Program-made: the position numbers and the translations under genes
Shown here: positions 16,881 through 25,343 of the stretch, in pieces
Numbering within the stretch: position 1 is the stretch's first letter
Layout of the letters: each line of letters begins with the position of its first letter
DNA from: Candidatus Aminicenantes bacterium UBA2190
GTDB taxonomy: Bacteria; Acidobacteriota; Aminicenantia; UBA2199
Direction of reading: 5' to 3'
Assembly (NCBI GenBank): GCA_002335385.1
Contig: DCVK01000043.1
Location: 29,077-93,076, forward strand
DNA: 64,000 nt
Notes under the pieces: generated by a model
Database searches by the model: none
The model's input: only the letters and a program-made list of their open reading frames with translations
Told to the model about the DNA's origin: nothing

Positions 16881-18091
16881 GCCAGTGAACCTCTTCTGCC
16901 GTCGACCGCCTTGCGGGCGATGGCGCCTGTGCGCTCGCTGTCGAGGCCGGGAAAGGCCGCGAGGAACTCCCGCCACTCCCGGCTGTCGTTGACCGGGCGG
17001 TAGGCCCCGCCTTCTTTCAGCTCGCGGCCGATATCGGGGAAATTGTTGAAATAGGGGCCGCCGACGATCGTTTTGCCCAGGGCGGCGGGCTCGTAGAGGT
17101 TGTGGCCGCCGGTGCGGGAGTCGAACGTGCCGCCCATAAAGACGATGTCGGCGATGCTCATGATGGGCAGCAGAAAGCCCATGCGGTCGTAGACCAGGGC
17201 CTGGAGACCGGCGTCCGCCGCCTGCTGACGGCTGAACAGGGCCTGGGGGATGCCGAGGCGCTGCAGGCGGGCGGCGATGGCGGGGGCGCGCTGAACGTGG
17301 CGCGGGACAATGATAAAAAAGAAATCGTTGCCCTGGGCGGGGATGGCCGGCATGAACACCTCTTCGTCCAGCGGGTGGCTGCTGGCCAGGACCACGATCA
17401 TCCTGGGCGGTCCCGCCAGGCGCAGGTGGGCGCGGACCTCTTCCGGGGGCGGCAGCTGGCGCGCGCTGCTGACGGCCTCGTCGGCCTTGATGTTGCCGCA
17501 GACCGTGATCTTCCCGGCGGGAATATGCAGGCGCAGGAAGCGCTGGCGGTAGATCTCGTTCTGCACCAGGAAGCCGTCGACGCCGCGGAAAAAAGGCCGC
17601 AGGACGGGGCGAAAAAAGCGATAGCGTCGGAAGGCTTTTTCCGAGACGCGGCCGTTGATCAGCAGCATGGGGACGCGGCGGCGGCGCAGCAGCGAGATCC
17701 AGTTGGGCCAGACCTCCAGCTCGTTGAAGATGACCAGCCGCGGGCGGATGCGGTCGATGAAGCGGCGCACGACGAAGGAGAGATCGAGCGGCGACAGGAT
17801 CACCGCCAGCCCCGGATACTCCCGGCGCGCGAATTCAAATCCGGCCGGGGTGGTGACCGACAGGACGATGCGCCGGTCCGGCCGCTCCAGGGCGGCGACC
17901 AGGGAGCGCAGGCTGCGCACCTCGCCGACGGATACGGCGTGGATCCAGACCGCTTGCCCCGCGGCCGGCTCCAGCTGCGGCCGCAGCCGGCCGCGCAGCA
18001 GGCGGCGCTGGGATGGTTTCAGGAATCGGGCGGCCCAGAAAGGCCAGGTGAGCAGAAGCAGCAGGAAGTAGAGGAGATCGAGGATGAGCAT
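16844..18091 (-). CDS. kdtA: Kdo transferase (3-deoxy-D-manno-octulosonic acid transferase)
   Basis: A 415-residue GT30 glycosyltransferase adding Kdo to lipid IVA. A single N-terminal membrane anchor (LDLLYFLLLLLTWPFWAARFL) is followed by WIHAVSVGEVRSL with the catalytic Glu, LSVTTPAGFEFAR, FNELEVWPNWISLL, CGNIKADE and the nucleotide-binding tail FMGGTFDSRTGGHNLYEPAALGKTIVGGP. First gene of the operon, with a -10 element 5 nt before the ATG. Confidence 0.96.
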   Translation of the reverse strand: MLILDLLYFLLLLLTWPFWAARFLKPSQRRLLRGRLRPQLEPAAGQAVWIHAVSVGEVRSLRSLVAALERPDRRIVLSVTTPAGFEFARREYPGLAVILSPLDLSFVVRRFIDRIRPRLVIFNELEVWPNWISLLRRRRVPMLLINGRVSEKAFRRYRFFRPVLRPFFRGVDGFLVQNEIYRQRFLRLHIPAGKITVCGNIKADEAVSSARQLPPPEEVRAHLRLAGPPRMIVVLASSHPLDEEVFMPAIPAQGNDFFFIIVPRHVQRAPAIAARLQRLGIPQALFSRQQAADAGLQALVYDRMGFLLPIMSIADIVFMGGTFDSRTGGHNLYEPAALGKTIVGGPYFNNFPDIGRELKEGGAYRPVNDSREWREFLAAFPGLDSERTGAIARKAVDGRRGSLACSLEQIERYLA

Positions 18092-18102
18092 ATTTCATTA
18101 TA
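18089..18102 (-). promoter_or_regulatory. -10 element of the kdtA operon, 5 nt before the ATG
   Basis: Minus strand TATAAT (18102-18097), 5 nt, ATG (18091). An extended TGC precedes the hexamer, but no good -35 is seen at 16-18 bp. The leaderless arrangement resembles that of uppS. Confidence 0.45.
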
Positions 18103-18208
18103 GCACAGCCCATCCCGGGAATCACTTGTCCGCGAGCCTGCTTCGCCGGTTCCCGGTGCTGAACATGACGAAGCGGGCGGCTCTTTTTCCAGCCTGGAAT
18201 TATCCCTG

Positions 18209-20176
18209 TCAGTTTCCGGTGACGATCCTGTTCTCCAGCTCGGACAGCGACGCTTGGATCTGTTCCGCTGTCAGCAACCGGCCGGCAAAAATCACCGCCG
18301 TGATCCTTCTTGTGTTGGCGATGTCGTGCAGCGGATCGGCAGCCAGCAGGAGCAGGTCCGCGCACTTGCCGGTTTCCACCGTGCCCAGGTCGGAGCTACG
18401 CCCCATGAATCGCGCAGGATGGATGGTCGCGGCCTGCAACGCCTGCAGGGGGGTCAAGCCGGCCGCGACCAGCAAGCGCAGCTCCTCATGCAGGGAAAAG
18501 CCGGGCACGCAATTGACATATGGCGTGTCGGTGCCGGCCAGCAAGGGCACCCCCAATCGTTGCAGGCGCAGGACAATCCGTTTGGCCCGGCTCAGCCAGC
18601 CTGCAAAGTATTGCCGTTCCCTCCGGGTCCTGGCCGGGTCCTGATCGGGCAATTGCCAGCCGAAGAAGTTCCGGAGGAGCGGGGACACATATTTGCTTTC
18701 CGGGTAGGGACTACTGTTTCCCGGTTCACGCTGAAGGAGCAATCCATGAAAGACCTGCAGGGTGGGAACCTGCCAAACCATTCGTTCTTTCATGGCGGCA
18801 AACAGTTCTTCCGCCCGGGATTCATCGTAGTCCTCGAGCATCGTACTGAAAGCGGGGCTGTCAATGAGCGCCTGCGTATCGCCGGCATCTTGCAGGGCTT
18901 CCAGTTCGGAGCAGCGCCTGGACGCAGCGGGCAGGATCCCATCCAAGTGCTCGATGCAGCGCTGTCCCGAACGGATGGCTTCCTGGATGCTCACCAGAAG
19001 CGGCACATGGCCGTCGAATGGGATGCCCAGCTTGTTGGCGGTTTCGCCGATCGCCCGATACGCATCCCTGGGCAAAAACGTGTACACCTTTAAAAACTCC
19101 GCGCCCTGTTCTTTCATCTCGGCCGCAATGCGCTTGCCGGCCTCGGCATCGGCCACGGCGATCGAGCCCGGCCAAGCGGGCTTGGGACCATCGAGGATCG
19201 GGCTGCCGGCATACACCCTGGGACCGGGGATCTGGCCGGCGGCGATTTTTTCCTGTAACGTCCGCCATTCGCCGGGCATTATGGTCCCGCCCATGTAGCG
19301 GATGCCGGTCACTCCGTTGGCCAGGAACAGGGGGAAATAGAGCATTGGTTCGCCGATGATATGCATGTGCATATCCCAGAGACCCGGCAGCAGAAATTGC
19401 CCCCGGCCGTCGACGAGCGAATAATCCGCGGGTACCGTTGCCGCAGAGCTGGCGGCGATTTTTTCTATGCGGCCATCCTTGATCAGCACGGTCATGTTCG
19501 GCAGCTTCCGGCCGTTGGCGACATCGATGATGGTCACGTTGGCAATGGCCAAAGGTGAGCTGCCGCAAGGGCTGGAAGTGGCCGTCGCCGCCTGGGGCGG
19601 GGCCAGCTCTGCCAATGCCGCCAACTCTCTTTTTGCCGCCGCGTGACCGGGATCCAGCGCGAGGGCCTTCTGGAATTCGCTCCGGGCCTTGGCAGGGTCT
19701 TCCCGCTTTTTATAAAGCAATCCCAGGTAGAATCTGCCTTCGGCGTTTCGTTCATCCAGCTCCACTACCTTGGTCAGGTCAATCAGGGCGTTTCCCAAGC
19801 TTCCGAACGGCGGCGGAGCCATCAAATTGGCAATGCCGCGGCCCAGCCGTCCGGTTATATTTTCGGGATCAAGCTGAATGGCCCGTTCAAAGGCGGCGAA
19901 GGCAGCCATCCCATATTCGGCCATCTTCATCATGTCCGTGGCTTTGTTGGACATGGCCCCCAAAATATTGCCGTGCCAGGCGTGGTACTCGGCGTTTTCA
20001 GGATCGGCCTGCAGCAATTTCTGGACCAGGTCCAGGGCCTCGTTGGCTTGCTCCTGCCGCAACAGGTGCTGAATTTCCGCCAGGCTTGCGGATGATCTTT
20101 CTTCACCGGCCAGGGCGTTGGCGGCAGCAAAGACAATGATGAGGAGAGCCAGCCCGTTGATCAGGTTTTTTTTCAT
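18209..20176 (-). CDS. Exported TPR-amidohydrolase fusion protein
   Basis: A 655-residue protein with a signal peptide (MKKNLINGLALLIIVFAAANALA). About five TPR-like repeats at 30-195 (for example AFERAIQLDPENITGRLGRGIANL and EFQKALALDPGHAAAKREL) precede an amidohydrolase-superfamily domain from ~215 to the end. The metal-binding strand reads LLPGLWDMHMHI. Later features are GIPFDGHVP, LLAGTDTPYVNCVPG and ALQAATIHPARFMG...GKCADLLLL. Family members hydrolyse cyclic amides, dipeptides or xenobiotics, and the substrate is unknown. It is co-transcribed with a PadR regulator (ATGA overlap). The region is visibly less GC-rich than its neighbours, suggesting recent acquisition. Confidence 0.85.
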   Translation of the reverse strand: MKKNLINGLALLIIVFAAANALAGEERSSASLAEIQHLLRQEQANEALDLVQKLLQADPENAEYHAWHGNILGAMSNKATDMMKMAEYGMAAFAAFERAIQLDPENITGRLGRGIANLMAPPPFGSLGNALIDLTKVVELDERNAEGRFYLGLLYKKREDPAKARSEFQKALALDPGHAAAKRELAALAELAPPQAATATSSPCGSSPLAIANVTIIDVANGRKLPNMTVLIKDGRIEKIAASSAATVPADYSLVDGRGQFLLPGLWDMHMHIIGEPMLYFPLFLANGVTGIRYMGGTIMPGEWRTLQEKIAAGQIPGPRVYAGSPILDGPKPAWPGSIAVADAEAGKRIAAEMKEQGAEFLKVYTFLPRDAYRAIGETANKLGIPFDGHVPLLVSIQEAIRSGQRCIEHLDGILPAASRRCSELEALQDAGDTQALIDSPAFSTMLEDYDESRAEELFAAMKERMVWQVPTLQVFHGLLLQREPGNSSPYPESKYVSPLLRNFFGWQLPDQDPARTRRERQYFAGWLSRAKRIVLRLQRLGVPLLAGTDTPYVNCVPGFSLHEELRLLVAAGLTPLQALQAATIHPARFMGRSSDLGTVETGKCADLLLLAADPLHDIANTRRITAVIFAGRLLTAEQIQASLSELENRIVTGN

Positions 20177-20763
20177 GTTTTCTCCTTGACCCCGTCTTTT
20201 CTTTCACTGTTTTCCCATTCGGAGCATTTTCGCAGGCTATCCTTGCACCAGCGCACGGTGGCGGTCAGAGACTTTTTCCCGTAAGCGATCGTCAGCCTGA
20301 AATGGAAATCCGTCAAGTTCCGCCGGCCATTGCTTCTTTGCGCCAGCATCTTTTCAACTGTGGTCAATACGGCCAAGGCCTGTCGGCTGTCGGCTAATTC
20401 CTGTTCAATGTGCATTTGCGTCAGGAGCAAATCCGCCTGGCCACCGAAAAATATCTTCAGCAGGGTCTCGCTGCGGATGATATTGGTCTTTGCAGGCTGC
20501 GCCAGCCAGGTTTTTATCGTGTTCCGCCCTTTTGCAGTCGGCGCATAGCTGGTTTTGCTGGCGGCGCCTCTTCTTTCGCTCTGCTGGACGACGGCCAAGC
20601 CTTCACGGGTCAGTTTTTTCAAGGTCGGATAGATCTGGCCGTAACTTTCGCTCCAGAACATGCCGGTCGATTGCGCGATCGTTTTTTTTATGTCATAGCC
20701 GGTCATGGGCTTGTGGCACAAGAGCCCGAGCACCGCCATTTTGCTGTTATCGCTTTTTTTCAT
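20173..20763 (-). CDS. PadR-family transcriptional regulator
   Basis: A ~196-residue PadR protein. The winged helix is at the N-terminus (MAVLGLLCHKPMTGYDIKKTI, then YGQIYPTLKKLTREGLAVVQ), and a C-terminal helical dimerisation region matches the Vir_act_alpha_C part (FFGGQADLLLTQMHIEQEL). PadR proteins are ligand-responsive repressors. The ATG at 20763 follows an A-rich spacer. It overlaps the amidohydrolase gene as ATGA, so the two form one unit that probably represses itself through the palindrome upstream. Confidence 0.9.
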   Translation of the reverse strand: MKKSDNSKMAVLGLLCHKPMTGYDIKKTIAQSTGMFWSESYGQIYPTLKKLTREGLAVVQQSERRGAASKTSYAPTAKGRNTIKTWLAQPAKTNIIRSETLLKIFFGGQADLLLTQMHIEQELADSRQALAVLTTVEKMLAQRSNGRRNLTDFHFRLTIAYGKKSLTATVRWCKDSLRKCSEWENSERKDGVKEKT

Positions 20764-20778
20764 TTGCCGCACTTCCGC

Positions 20779-20810
20779 TATAGTATCTATTAGATATAGT
20801 AATACAATTT
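20779..20810 (-). promoter_or_regulatory. Promoter with overlapping palindromic operator for padR
   Basis: A 13-bp palindrome (TATCTA-T-TAGATA, 20784-20796) sits between TTGTAT and TACTAT elements of a minus-strand promoter (16-bp spacer). PadR proteins commonly bind ATnnA-type palindromes overlapping their own promoter. Binding is inferred. Confidence 0.5.
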
Positions 20811-20879
20811 ATCTGATCTGTCAACCATTAAGACTCATTTCGGGAAAGGGGATTCGTCTGCCCGGCCGGATCACGGCCG

Positions 20880-20917
20880 TTGACTCGGCTTTTGCGGTCG
20901 CATACAATGCGGCCATG
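20880..20917 (+). promoter_or_regulatory. Promoter of the truncated glmU gene (leaderless arrangement)
   Basis: TTGACT (20880-20885), 17 bp, TACAAT (20903-20908), 6 nt, ATG (20915). No Shine-Dalgarno site. Confidence 0.65.
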
Positions 20918-21880
20918 GCAGACAGAATCAAGGCCGTGGTGCTCGCCGCCGGCAAGTCGACGCGCATGAAGTCGGACATCTCCAAGGTGCTGCACCCCAT
21001 CCTGGGCAAGGAGATCATCCGCTACCTGCTGGACAGCCTGGCCGGCTGCGGCCTGAAGGCGGAGGACATCGTCGTGGTCGTGGGCGAAAACCAGCCCGAG
21101 ATCGAGAAAGCTCTCGGCGGCGGCTTCGTCTATGCGCGCCAGCATGAGCCGCTGGGGACCGCCCATGCCCTGCTCAGCGCTTCCGCGCAGGTCGCCGGCC
21201 ATGAAGGCGGCCTGCTGGTGCTGGTCGGCGACAACCCCTACGTCACCGCCGCCGAGCTGCGCCGGCTGATCGACAACCATCGCCAGCATCAAGCCAGTTG
21301 CACCTTCATCAGCGCGGTCTTCGCCGGCGACATCCCCCCCTTCGGCCGGATCGTCCGCGACGGGCAGGCTCGGGTCGAGCGCATCGTCGAGGAAAAGGAT
21401 GCCAGCCCCGAAGAGCGGCGCATCCGCGAGGTGAACGCCTCGATCTATCTTTTTGACAACCCGGTCGTTTTCCCCCTGCTGTCGAGTATCGGCAACGGCA
21501 ATGCCAAGAAGGAATACTACCTGACCGACATCATCGCCATCCTGCGCCGCCGGGGCCTGGGCGTTGAGGCGGTCCAGGCCGGTGACAGCGACATCGCCAT
21601 CGGCATCAACGACCGCCACGACCTGCAGCTGGCGCAGGCGAAGTTCAACCGACGCCACCAGCAGCAGCTGCTCGAGAACGGGGTGACCATCCTGCAGCCC
21701 GAGACCGTGACCATCGAGCACGACGTGCAGGTCGGGCGCGACAGCGTGATCTATCCCTGCACCTACCTCGGCGCCGGCACGCGCATCGGCTGTCATTGCT
21801 CCATCGGCCCCTTCGCCTGCCTGATGAACGCCCGCGTCCCCGACGGCGGAAAGCGCGAATTCGTCAAGGAACAGGGCTGA
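20915..21880 (+). CDS. UDP-GlcNAc pyrophosphorylase (GlmU lacking most of the acetyltransferase domain)
   Basis: A 321-residue protein matching the N-terminal half of GlmU: AVVLAAGKSTRMKSDISKVLHPILGKEIIRY (nucleotidyltransferase loop), PLGTAHALL, LVLVGDNPYV, RIVEEKDA, REVNASIY and KKEYYLTDIIAIL. A short left-handed beta-helix stub follows (VTIEHDVQVGRDSVIYPCTYLGAGTRIG...), then a stop. Bifunctional GlmU is about 450 residues, so the acetyl-CoA domain is missing here and no continuation is seen downstream in any frame. It should make UDP-GlcNAc from GlcNAc-1-P, with acetylation supplied elsewhere. The longer upstream reading was rejected because it crosses the promoter. Confidence 0.9.
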   Translation: MADRIKAVVLAAGKSTRMKSDISKVLHPILGKEIIRYLLDSLAGCGLKAEDIVVVVGENQPEIEKALGGGFVYARQHEPLGTAHALLSASAQVAGHEGGLLVLVGDNPYVTAAELRRLIDNHRQHQASCTFISAVFAGDIPPFGRIVRDGQARVERIVEEKDASPEERRIREVNASIYLFDNPVVFPLLSSIGNGNAKKEYYLTDIIAILRRRGLGVEAVQAGDSDIAIGINDRHDLQLAQAKFNRRHQQQLLENGVTILQPETVTIEHDVQVGRDSVIYPCTYLGAGTRIGCHCSIGPFACLMNARVPDGGKREFVKEQG

Positions 21881-21898
21881 AGCCTTCCCGTGCCGCGA

Positions 21899-21926
21899 TT
21901 GACTTTTTAATAAATTGAAATATAAT
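21899..21926 (+). promoter_or_regulatory. Promoter of the hfq-like/pdxA unit
   Basis: TTGACT (21899-21904), 16 bp, TATAAT (21921-21926), then a ~25-nt leader with TAGGAG before the ATG at 21956. Confidence 0.6.
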
Positions 21927-21955
21927 GGGGTCAACCCTGTTTCGTAGGAGCATTG

Positions 21956-22282
21956 ATGATCAGAAAGTTGATCAAGCCGAATTTCAAAGAGATAAAACAG
22001 AAGTCCAACCAGGAAAACAAGCGCAAGCCGCCGCCGCCCTACAAGACCCACGCCGAGAATTATTATTATATCAAGCAGATGAACAACCGGACCCAGCTGG
22101 TCTTCGAGCTGATGACCGGCGAGACGCTCAAGGGGATGCTCGACTGGTACGATGAAAAGTGCCTGAAGGTCAAGAAGCTCGACGGCGGCACCTTGATCGT
22201 GTTCAAATCCCACATCAAGTACATCTATAAAAACCCCGACTTTGCCGAACCCCAGCGCGAAGAATCCGGACCCGGCAAATAG
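21956..22282 (+). CDS. Hfq-like (Sm-fold) RNA-binding protein with extended N-terminus
   Basis: A ~108-residue protein. A basic, Lys/Asn/Pro-rich N-terminal tail of about 40 residues is followed by an Sm-like core: RTQLVFELMTGETLKGMLDWYDEKCLKVKKLDGGTLIVFKSHIKYIYKN. It has the strand order of Hfq (Sm1: ...V.L..G..L.G.I..FD...I.L; Sm2: ...V.KHAI..I). The Hfq Sm2 YKHAIS reads FKSHIK. Hfq would chaperone small RNAs. The ATG was preferred over a TTG one codon upstream because TAGGAG spaces better. The 3' end overlaps pdxA by 41 nt. Confidence 0.75.
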   Translation: MIRKLIKPNFKEIKQKSNQENKRKPPPPYKTHAENYYYIKQMNNRTQLVFELMTGETLKGMLDWYDEKCLKVKKLDGGTLIVFKSHIKYIYKNPDFAEPQREESGPGK

Positions 22283-23180
22283 GGTCATTGCCGTTACCCT
22301 GGGCGACCCCCAAGGGATCGGGCCCGAGGTCATCGCCAAGAGCCTGGCCCTGGCCGCTCCGTCCGCTTCGCTGCTGGTCGTCGGCAGCAGCCGCCATTTC
22401 CCCCCGGGCGGCCTGCGCCTGCTCCACGATGCCTGCGAGATCCACCGCGGCGAAACGGCATTTCTGGAGGTGGCGGACGAAACGGGCGCGGGGGATCCCT
22501 CGTTCCGCTGGGTCAGGACGGCGGTGGATCTGGCCCGGAAAGGCAAGGTCCAGGCCGTGGTCACGGCCCCGGTGAGCAAGGACAAGTGGCTGGCCAGCGG
22601 TCTGCCCTATCGCGGGCACACCGATTATTTCGCAACCCTTGCACCGGCGCCGGCCATGTTCTTCTGGTCGCCCGGGCTGAAGGTGGCCCTCTTTACTCAC
22701 CACATCCCCCTGCGCGATGTATTTGCCCGCCTGGAGCGCGGCGCGATCAAGGTTTTTGTTCGCCAGGTCGCCGGCGAACTGCAGCGGCTGTTCGGGCAGG
22801 AGTTCACCTATTTTTTCAGCGGCCTGAATCCCCATGCCGGGGAGAGCGGCCGCCTCGGGCGCGAAGAGATCGAGGTGCTTCTCCCCGCCATCGGCGATCT
22901 GCGGGATGAGATCCGGGTGGCCGGGCTCTTCCCGCCCGATGTCGTCTTCAGCAAAGCCCGCTCCGTGAAGGGCGCGGTGGTCATCGCCTGGAGCCACGAC
23001 CAGGGGCTGATCCCCTTCAAGCTGCTGCATGGCGGCGACGGGGTGCAGCTGACCCTCGGGCTGCCGTTCATCCGCACATCGCCCGTTCACGGGACGGCTT
23101 TCGACATCGCCGGCAAGGGGATCGCCGATCCCTCCAGCATGCTGGCCGCCATCCGCCTGGCCGAATCACTGCTGCGCTGA
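22242..23180 (+). CDS. pdxA: 4-hydroxythreonine-4-phosphate dehydrogenase
   Basis: A 312-residue PdxA of pyridoxal-phosphate biosynthesis. Motifs: VIAVTLGDPQGIGPEVIAKSL, VTAPVSKDKW, the metal ligand His in YRGHTDYFA, FFSGLNPHAGESGRLGREEIEVLLPAI, PDVVFSKA and RTSPVHGTAFDIAGKGIADPSSMLAAI. The only in-frame start that gives the full N-terminus is a TTG inside the hfq-like gene, so its translation is probably coupled to that gene. Confidence 0.95.
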   Translation: MPNPSAKNPDPANRVIAVTLGDPQGIGPEVIAKSLALAAPSASLLVVGSSRHFPPGGLRLLHDACEIHRGETAFLEVADETGAGDPSFRWVRTAVDLARKGKVQAVVTAPVSKDKWLASGLPYRGHTDYFATLAPAPAMFFWSPGLKVALFTHHIPLRDVFARLERGAIKVFVRQVAGELQRLFGQEFTYFFSGLNPHAGESGRLGREEIEVLLPAIGDLRDEIRVAGLFPPDVVFSKARSVKGAVVIAWSHDQGLIPFKLLHGGDGVQLTLGLPFIRTSPVHGTAFDIAGKGIADPSSMLAAIRLAESLLR

Positions 23181-23198
23181 GCTGCCTGCCGGGGAACT

Positions 23199-24986
23199 TC
23201 AGTCCCGTTCCTTCCCCTTTTTCCCTTCTTCCTCGGCCCGGATCTTCTCCTGGATCCGGCGCAGCTCCTCCTGGATCATCCGCAGCTCCTCGGCGATTTT
23301 TTTGCCGGCCTCATCCGTCAGCCTGTTCGTTTCAGCCTGCAGCCGCTTCAGCTCGATGGTCAGATCCCGGCTTTCCTCCCTGGCCTTTTTCAGGGAGTGC
23401 TGTTTTTCCTTTTGCAGCTCGGTCAATGCTTTTTCCTTGGCCAGCTTCAGCTTGCGGATCTCGTCCTGGAGCATGACCTTGGCCTCGTCGCTGATGTGGC
23501 CCTTCAGGTTTTCCATTTTCTGCGTGAAGCCGCGGACGTCCCATACCCGCTTTTCGCTCTTGTCCGGGACCAGGGAGAATTTCCGCGGTTGGCCGTCGCG
23601 GTAGACGGAGAGGAGCACGGCCTCCTTGTCCTGCAAGGCGTCGAGGGCCCGGCGCAGGTCGGCCGCGCTGCGCAAGGGGCTGTCATTGGCCCGGACGATG
23701 ACATCCCCGGCCTTCAGCCCGCCCTTGCCGGCGGCAGAGCCCTCAACGATGCGGGAGACCAGCAGGCCGTATCCCTCCCTGACCGCGAATTTCTCTCCCA
23801 GGTCGGCGGTGATGTCGATGACGTCGACGCCCAGCTGCCGGGAGCCGCTGAACTCGATGACGTAGTTCCGCACCTTGGGCAGGGCCGAATCCAGATCGGC
23901 GAGTTCGGGCAATTCGCCGAGTCGCTCGAACCATTCGGGAAGGTCGGGAATTTCCGGGATGGTGATGGGCCGCGGCGGCTCCGGGGGAACGATCCGGCCC
24001 CGCTCGCCGAGCACCACGTCCAGCCGCAGCGCCTGGTTGCCCCGGCTGACCGTGACGTCGACCTTGTCGCCGGCAAAGCGGAACGCCAGCGCGGAGACGA
24101 TGTCATGCCAGTTGGCGACCGGCTTGCCGGCGAGCTTCACGAGGCGGTCGCCGCCGGCGATGCCGGCCTTGGCCGCCGGAGATCCCGGGGAGGTTTCCTG
24201 GACCAGGTTCGTATCCTCGCTGAAGACGATCCCCAGCCAGCCCGGAACGATCTTGCCGGTGCTCTTCAGCTTTTCGGCCAGGCGCCGCACCGGCGCGATG
24301 GGGATGGCGTAGCAGAGGCTGTCGCCGCGGCTGCGGTCGCCTCTGACCACGATGGACGCCGATTGGTCCTTGAAGGTCAGATCGGGGCTGAAGGAAAAGC
24401 CGACGCTGCCGCGGATGATGCCCAGCAGTTCGCCGTTCTTGTTGACCACGGCCCCGCCGGCCGCGCCGGGGGCGACCGGGGCGTTCAGGATCAGCTCGTT
24501 TTCGCCGAGCCTGCTGACGATGCCCTGGGAGATGGCCGGGAATTTCTCGTAGAACAGGCCGACCAGCGCCACCCAGTTGCCGACCTCGGCCGGCCCGGCC
24601 AGCGGCAGGGTCGGCAGCTTCCTTTTGTCGAGGCGCAGCAGGGTCAGCCCGGAACGGTCATCCTGGCCGGCGACTCGGGCCGTGATCAGCTCGCCCTTGG
24701 TGGTCTCCACCGCCAGCTTCGCGAACGGGCGCTTGGTGACCAGCGCCGAGGTGATGACCAGCCCGTCCTCCAGGGCGATGCCGCTGGCGACGTATTTCCT
24801 GCCGTTCTCGGCGATGACCTTCACCAGGGAGGGGGCGACTTTCTCGAGGATGGCACGGATCTGGTTCTCGATGTTGTCAATGGAATCATCTGAACGGCCA
24901 TGTTCTTCCCCCCGGGGCACGGCGTGCAGCTCTGGAGCGTACCAGAGCAGCACCAGGATCAGTATAATGAACAGTATTTTTTTCAT
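23199..24986 (-). CDS. HtrA/DegP-like pseudoprotease with two PDZ domains and a coiled-coil tail
   Basis: A 595-residue exported protein with a signal peptide (MKKILFIILILVLLWYAPELHA). The trypsin-like S1C domain spans about 40-240. Aligning it to DegQ by eye, all three catalytic residues are replaced: the His of TNNHV by Leu82 (VITSALVTK), the Asp by Gly113 (DRSGLTLLRL) and the Ser of GNSGG by Ala176 (APGAAGGAV). PDZ domains lie at about 245-335 and 395-480, and a charged coiled coil fills the C-terminal ~100 residues. It should bind peptides without cutting them. It is downstream of an ECF sigma factor and a small membrane protein in one operon. Confidence 0.88.
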   Translation of the reverse strand: MKKILFIILILVLLWYAPELHAVPRGEEHGRSDDSIDNIENQIRAILEKVAPSLVKVIAENGRKYVASGIALEDGLVITSALVTKRPFAKLAVETTKGELITARVAGQDDRSGLTLLRLDKRKLPTLPLAGPAEVGNWVALVGLFYEKFPAISQGIVSRLGENELILNAPVAPGAAGGAVVNKNGELLGIIRGSVGFSFSPDLTFKDQSASIVVRGDRSRGDSLCYAIPIAPVRRLAEKLKSTGKIVPGWLGIVFSEDTNLVQETSPGSPAAKAGIAGGDRLVKLAGKPVANWHDIVSALAFRFAGDKVDVTVSRGNQALRLDVVLGERGRIVPPEPPRPITIPEIPDLPEWFERLGELPELADLDSALPKVRNYVIEFSGSRQLGVDVIDITADLGEKFAVREGYGLLVSRIVEGSAAGKGGLKAGDVIVRANDSPLRSAADLRRALDALQDKEAVLLSVYRDGQPRKFSLVPDKSEKRVWDVRGFTQKMENLKGHISDEAKVMLQDEIRKLKLAKEKALTELQKEKQHSLKKAREESRDLTIELKRLQAETNRLTDEAGKKIAEELRMIQEELRRIQEKIRAEEEGKKGKERD

Positions 24987-24995
24987 GGTCTTCTC

Positions 24996-25343
24996 CTAGA
25001 TCTGGTTCCGGGACGCCTGCGGCGTTTCGGCCCCGCTGCCCAGCGCCACCGGCTGCAGGGTATAGCGCGTGAGGCTGTCGGAGGTTGAAAAGAACAACTC
25101 TTCACTCAGCGGGATCTCCACCTTGTCCGCGGCCGTGAGCGGACCGCGGGCGGCAGCCGGGCGGAAAGGCTGGAACACGGCCAGTAGCAGCACGGTCGCG
25201 GCAGCGGTGGCGGCCGCCAGGCCGAGACCGGCCTTGCGCTGCCGCTTCCTCCTGTGGATCTTGGCAAAGACCCGCGCCTCGAAATCACCGCCGGGCCCGT
25301 CCTCTGCGTCACCCGCCGTAAAAATTAACTGCCAATCATGCAT
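24996..25343 (-). CDS. Small single-pass membrane protein, putative anti-sigma factor
   Basis: A 115-residue protein with a charged N-terminal cytoplasmic half (FEARVFAKIHRRKRQRK), one membrane helix (about residues 39-56, LGLAAATAAATVLLLAVF) and an extracytoplasmic tail. No zinc-binding HxxxCxxC motif is seen. Its start overlaps the sigma-factor gene by 8 nt, the usual place of an anti-sigma factor, and that is the only ground for the functional guess. Confidence 0.6.
   Translation of the reverse strand: MHDWQLIFTAGDAEDGPGGDFEARVFAKIHRRKRQRKAGLGLAAATAAATVLLLAVFQPFRPAAARGPLTAADKVEIPLSEELFFSTSDSLTRYTLQPVALGSGAETPQASRNQI

Noticed and set aside
20705..20914. N-terminal extension of the truncated GlmU
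   Set aside because: It would read through the PadR promoter, a 17-bp-spaced promoter and part of padR; the family N-terminus begins at the ATG at 20915.
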